From Clostridiales bacterium (lineage in GTDB: Bacteria; Bacillota_A; Clostridia; Lachnospirales; Lachnospiraceae), in contig JASKJZ010000171.1 in the NCBI GenBank assembly GCA_030154385.1, positions 1 through 5,883 on the forward strand: DNA of 5,883 nt, written 5' to 3'. The translations under genes and the position numbers were made by a program. Positions 5,171-5,883 of this stretch are shown in pieces. The stretch's first letter is position 1. Each line of letters begins with the position of its first letter. Under the pieces are notes generated by a model. It saw nothing but the letters and a program-made list of their open reading frames with translations, was not told the DNA's origin and searched no databases.

Positions 5171-5883
5171 ATGACAGTTTATGATGAATTGGTGGCAAGA
5201 GGTCTAATTGCCCAGGTAACCGATGAGGATGAAATTAAGGAACTAGTAAACAATGGAAAAGCTACCTTCTATATTGGATTCGATCCAACCGCAGATAGCC
5301 TTCATGTAGGACATTTTATGGCACTGTGTTTGATGAAACGTCTTCAAATGGCAGGAAACAAGCCAATAGCCTTGATTGGCGGAGGAACCGCAATGATTGG
5401 AGATCCTTCGGGACGCTCGGATATGCGCCAGATGATGACCGTAGAGACAATCCAGCATAATTGCGATTGCTTTAAAGAGCAGATGAGCAAATTTATTAAC
5501 TTTTCAGAGGGAAAGGCTTTGATGGTCAATAATGCAGACTGGTTGATGAATCTTAACTACATTGAACTGCTTCGAGATGTGGGAGCGCATTTTAGTGTAA
5601 ATCGAATGCTTAGTGCAGAGTGCTATAAGCAGAGAATGGAAAAAGGCTTAAGCTTTTTAGAATTTAATTATATGATTATGCAAAGCTACGACTTTCTGGC
5701 TCTATATGAAAAGTATGGCTGTAATATGCAGTTTGGTGGAGACGATCAGTGGAGCAATATGTTAGGAGGCACCGAGTTGATTCGTCGTAAGCTTGGAAAA
5801 GATGCATATGCAATGACGATTACACTGCTTCTTAACTCCGAAGGAAAGAAAATGGGAAAAACACAAAAAGGAGCAGTGTGGCT
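5171..5883 (+). CDS. tyrS: Tyrosyl-tRNA synthetase, N-terminal part (3' truncated by the window)
   Basis: The frame runs open from ATG 5171 to the right edge: 237 codons of an expected 405-425. The class I enzyme activates tyrosine with ATP and charges tRNA-Tyr in the cytosol. Visible motifs, with Geobacillus equivalents from family knowledge, are: Y34 and D38 in [11 protein letters not shown], the HIGH motif as HVGH (45-48), D78 in [14 protein letters not shown]167/Q171/D174 in NYMIMQSYD (Y169/Q173/D176), GGDDQW (189-194) for the tyrosine pocket, and the KMSKS loop as KMGKT (227-231). That sequence places it in the TyrS (KxGKS/T) branch, not the KMSKS TyrZ branch. AAGGAG (5161-5166) stands 4 nt before the ATG, a little close but adequate, and no other start fits the alignment. 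The anticodon-binding and S4-like C-terminal domains lie outside the window. Expression is controlled by the T-box directly upstream. Confidence 0.97.
   Translation, partial: MTVYDELVARGLIAQVTDEDEIKELVNNGKATFYIGFDPTADSLHVGHFMALCLMKRLQMAGNKPIALIGGGTAMIGDPSGRSDMRQMMTVETIQHNCDCFKEQMSKFINFSEGKALMVNNADWLMNLNYIELLRDVGAHFSVNRMLSAECYKQRMEKGLSFLEFNYMIMQSYDFLALYEKYGCNMQFGGDDQWSNMLGGTELIRRKLGKDAYAMTITLLLNSEGKKMGKTQKGAVW

Noticed and set aside
1..5883. Mobile elements, CRISPR arrays, toxin-antitoxin or defence genes
   Set aside because: I saw no transposase or integrase motifs, terminal inverted repeats, spaced direct repeats or defence signatures. Gene content and codon style look like a stable chromosome.

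Overview
The window looks like chromosomal DNA from a low-to-moderate GC Firmicute of class Clostridia, probably Lachnospiraceae or a relative. This rests on the Trp synthase signatures, strong AGGAGG ribosome sites, sigma-A consensus promoters, a T-box-controlled tyrosyl-tRNA synthetase and the style of the M23 and MarR proteins. The assignment is inferred from the sequence and was not checked by any search. All supported genes are on the + strand, and there is no sign of a mobile element, CRISPR array, tRNA or rRNA.

Positions 1-2131 are the distal end of a tryptophan operon: the 3' end of trpF, then trpB and trpA. Consecutive genes overlap (ATGA between trpF and trpB, 8 nt between trpB and trpA), which suggests translational coupling. 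The two synthase subunits convert indole-3-glycerol phosphate plus serine to tryptophan. TrpA carries Glu where the model enzymes have the catalytic Asp60.

Positions 2220-3281 encode a membrane-anchored or exported M23 (LytM-type) metallopeptidase with all the zinc-site motifs, behind an N-terminal region of about 110 residues that I cannot assign. A perfect TTGACA-17-TATAAT promoter starts a few bases after its stop. That promoter drives a two-gene unit (3360-4815): a MarR-family regulator with an unusual N-terminal four-cysteine motif, overlapping by 11 nt a TIM-barrel amidohydrolase of the Amidohydro_2 type. Regulator and enzyme probably work together, but the substrate is unknown.

Positions 4808-5170 hold the tyrS control region. 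It has a consensus promoter with an extended -10, whose -35 overlaps the amidohydrolase stop codon and sits inside a 15-bp palindrome. A full T-box leader follows, with a UAC (Tyr) specifier in a well-formed specifier loop, a UGGU antiterminator bulge, and mutually exclusive antiterminator and terminator helices. The 5' two thirds or less of tyrS (5171-5883) follow, cut by the window end just after the KMGKT signature.

Most of this is ordinary housekeeping. I do not see a clearly new biological system. The least-explained items are the Cys-motif MarR with its amidohydrolase partner, the N-terminal region of the M23 protein, and the palindrome on the tyrS promoter.
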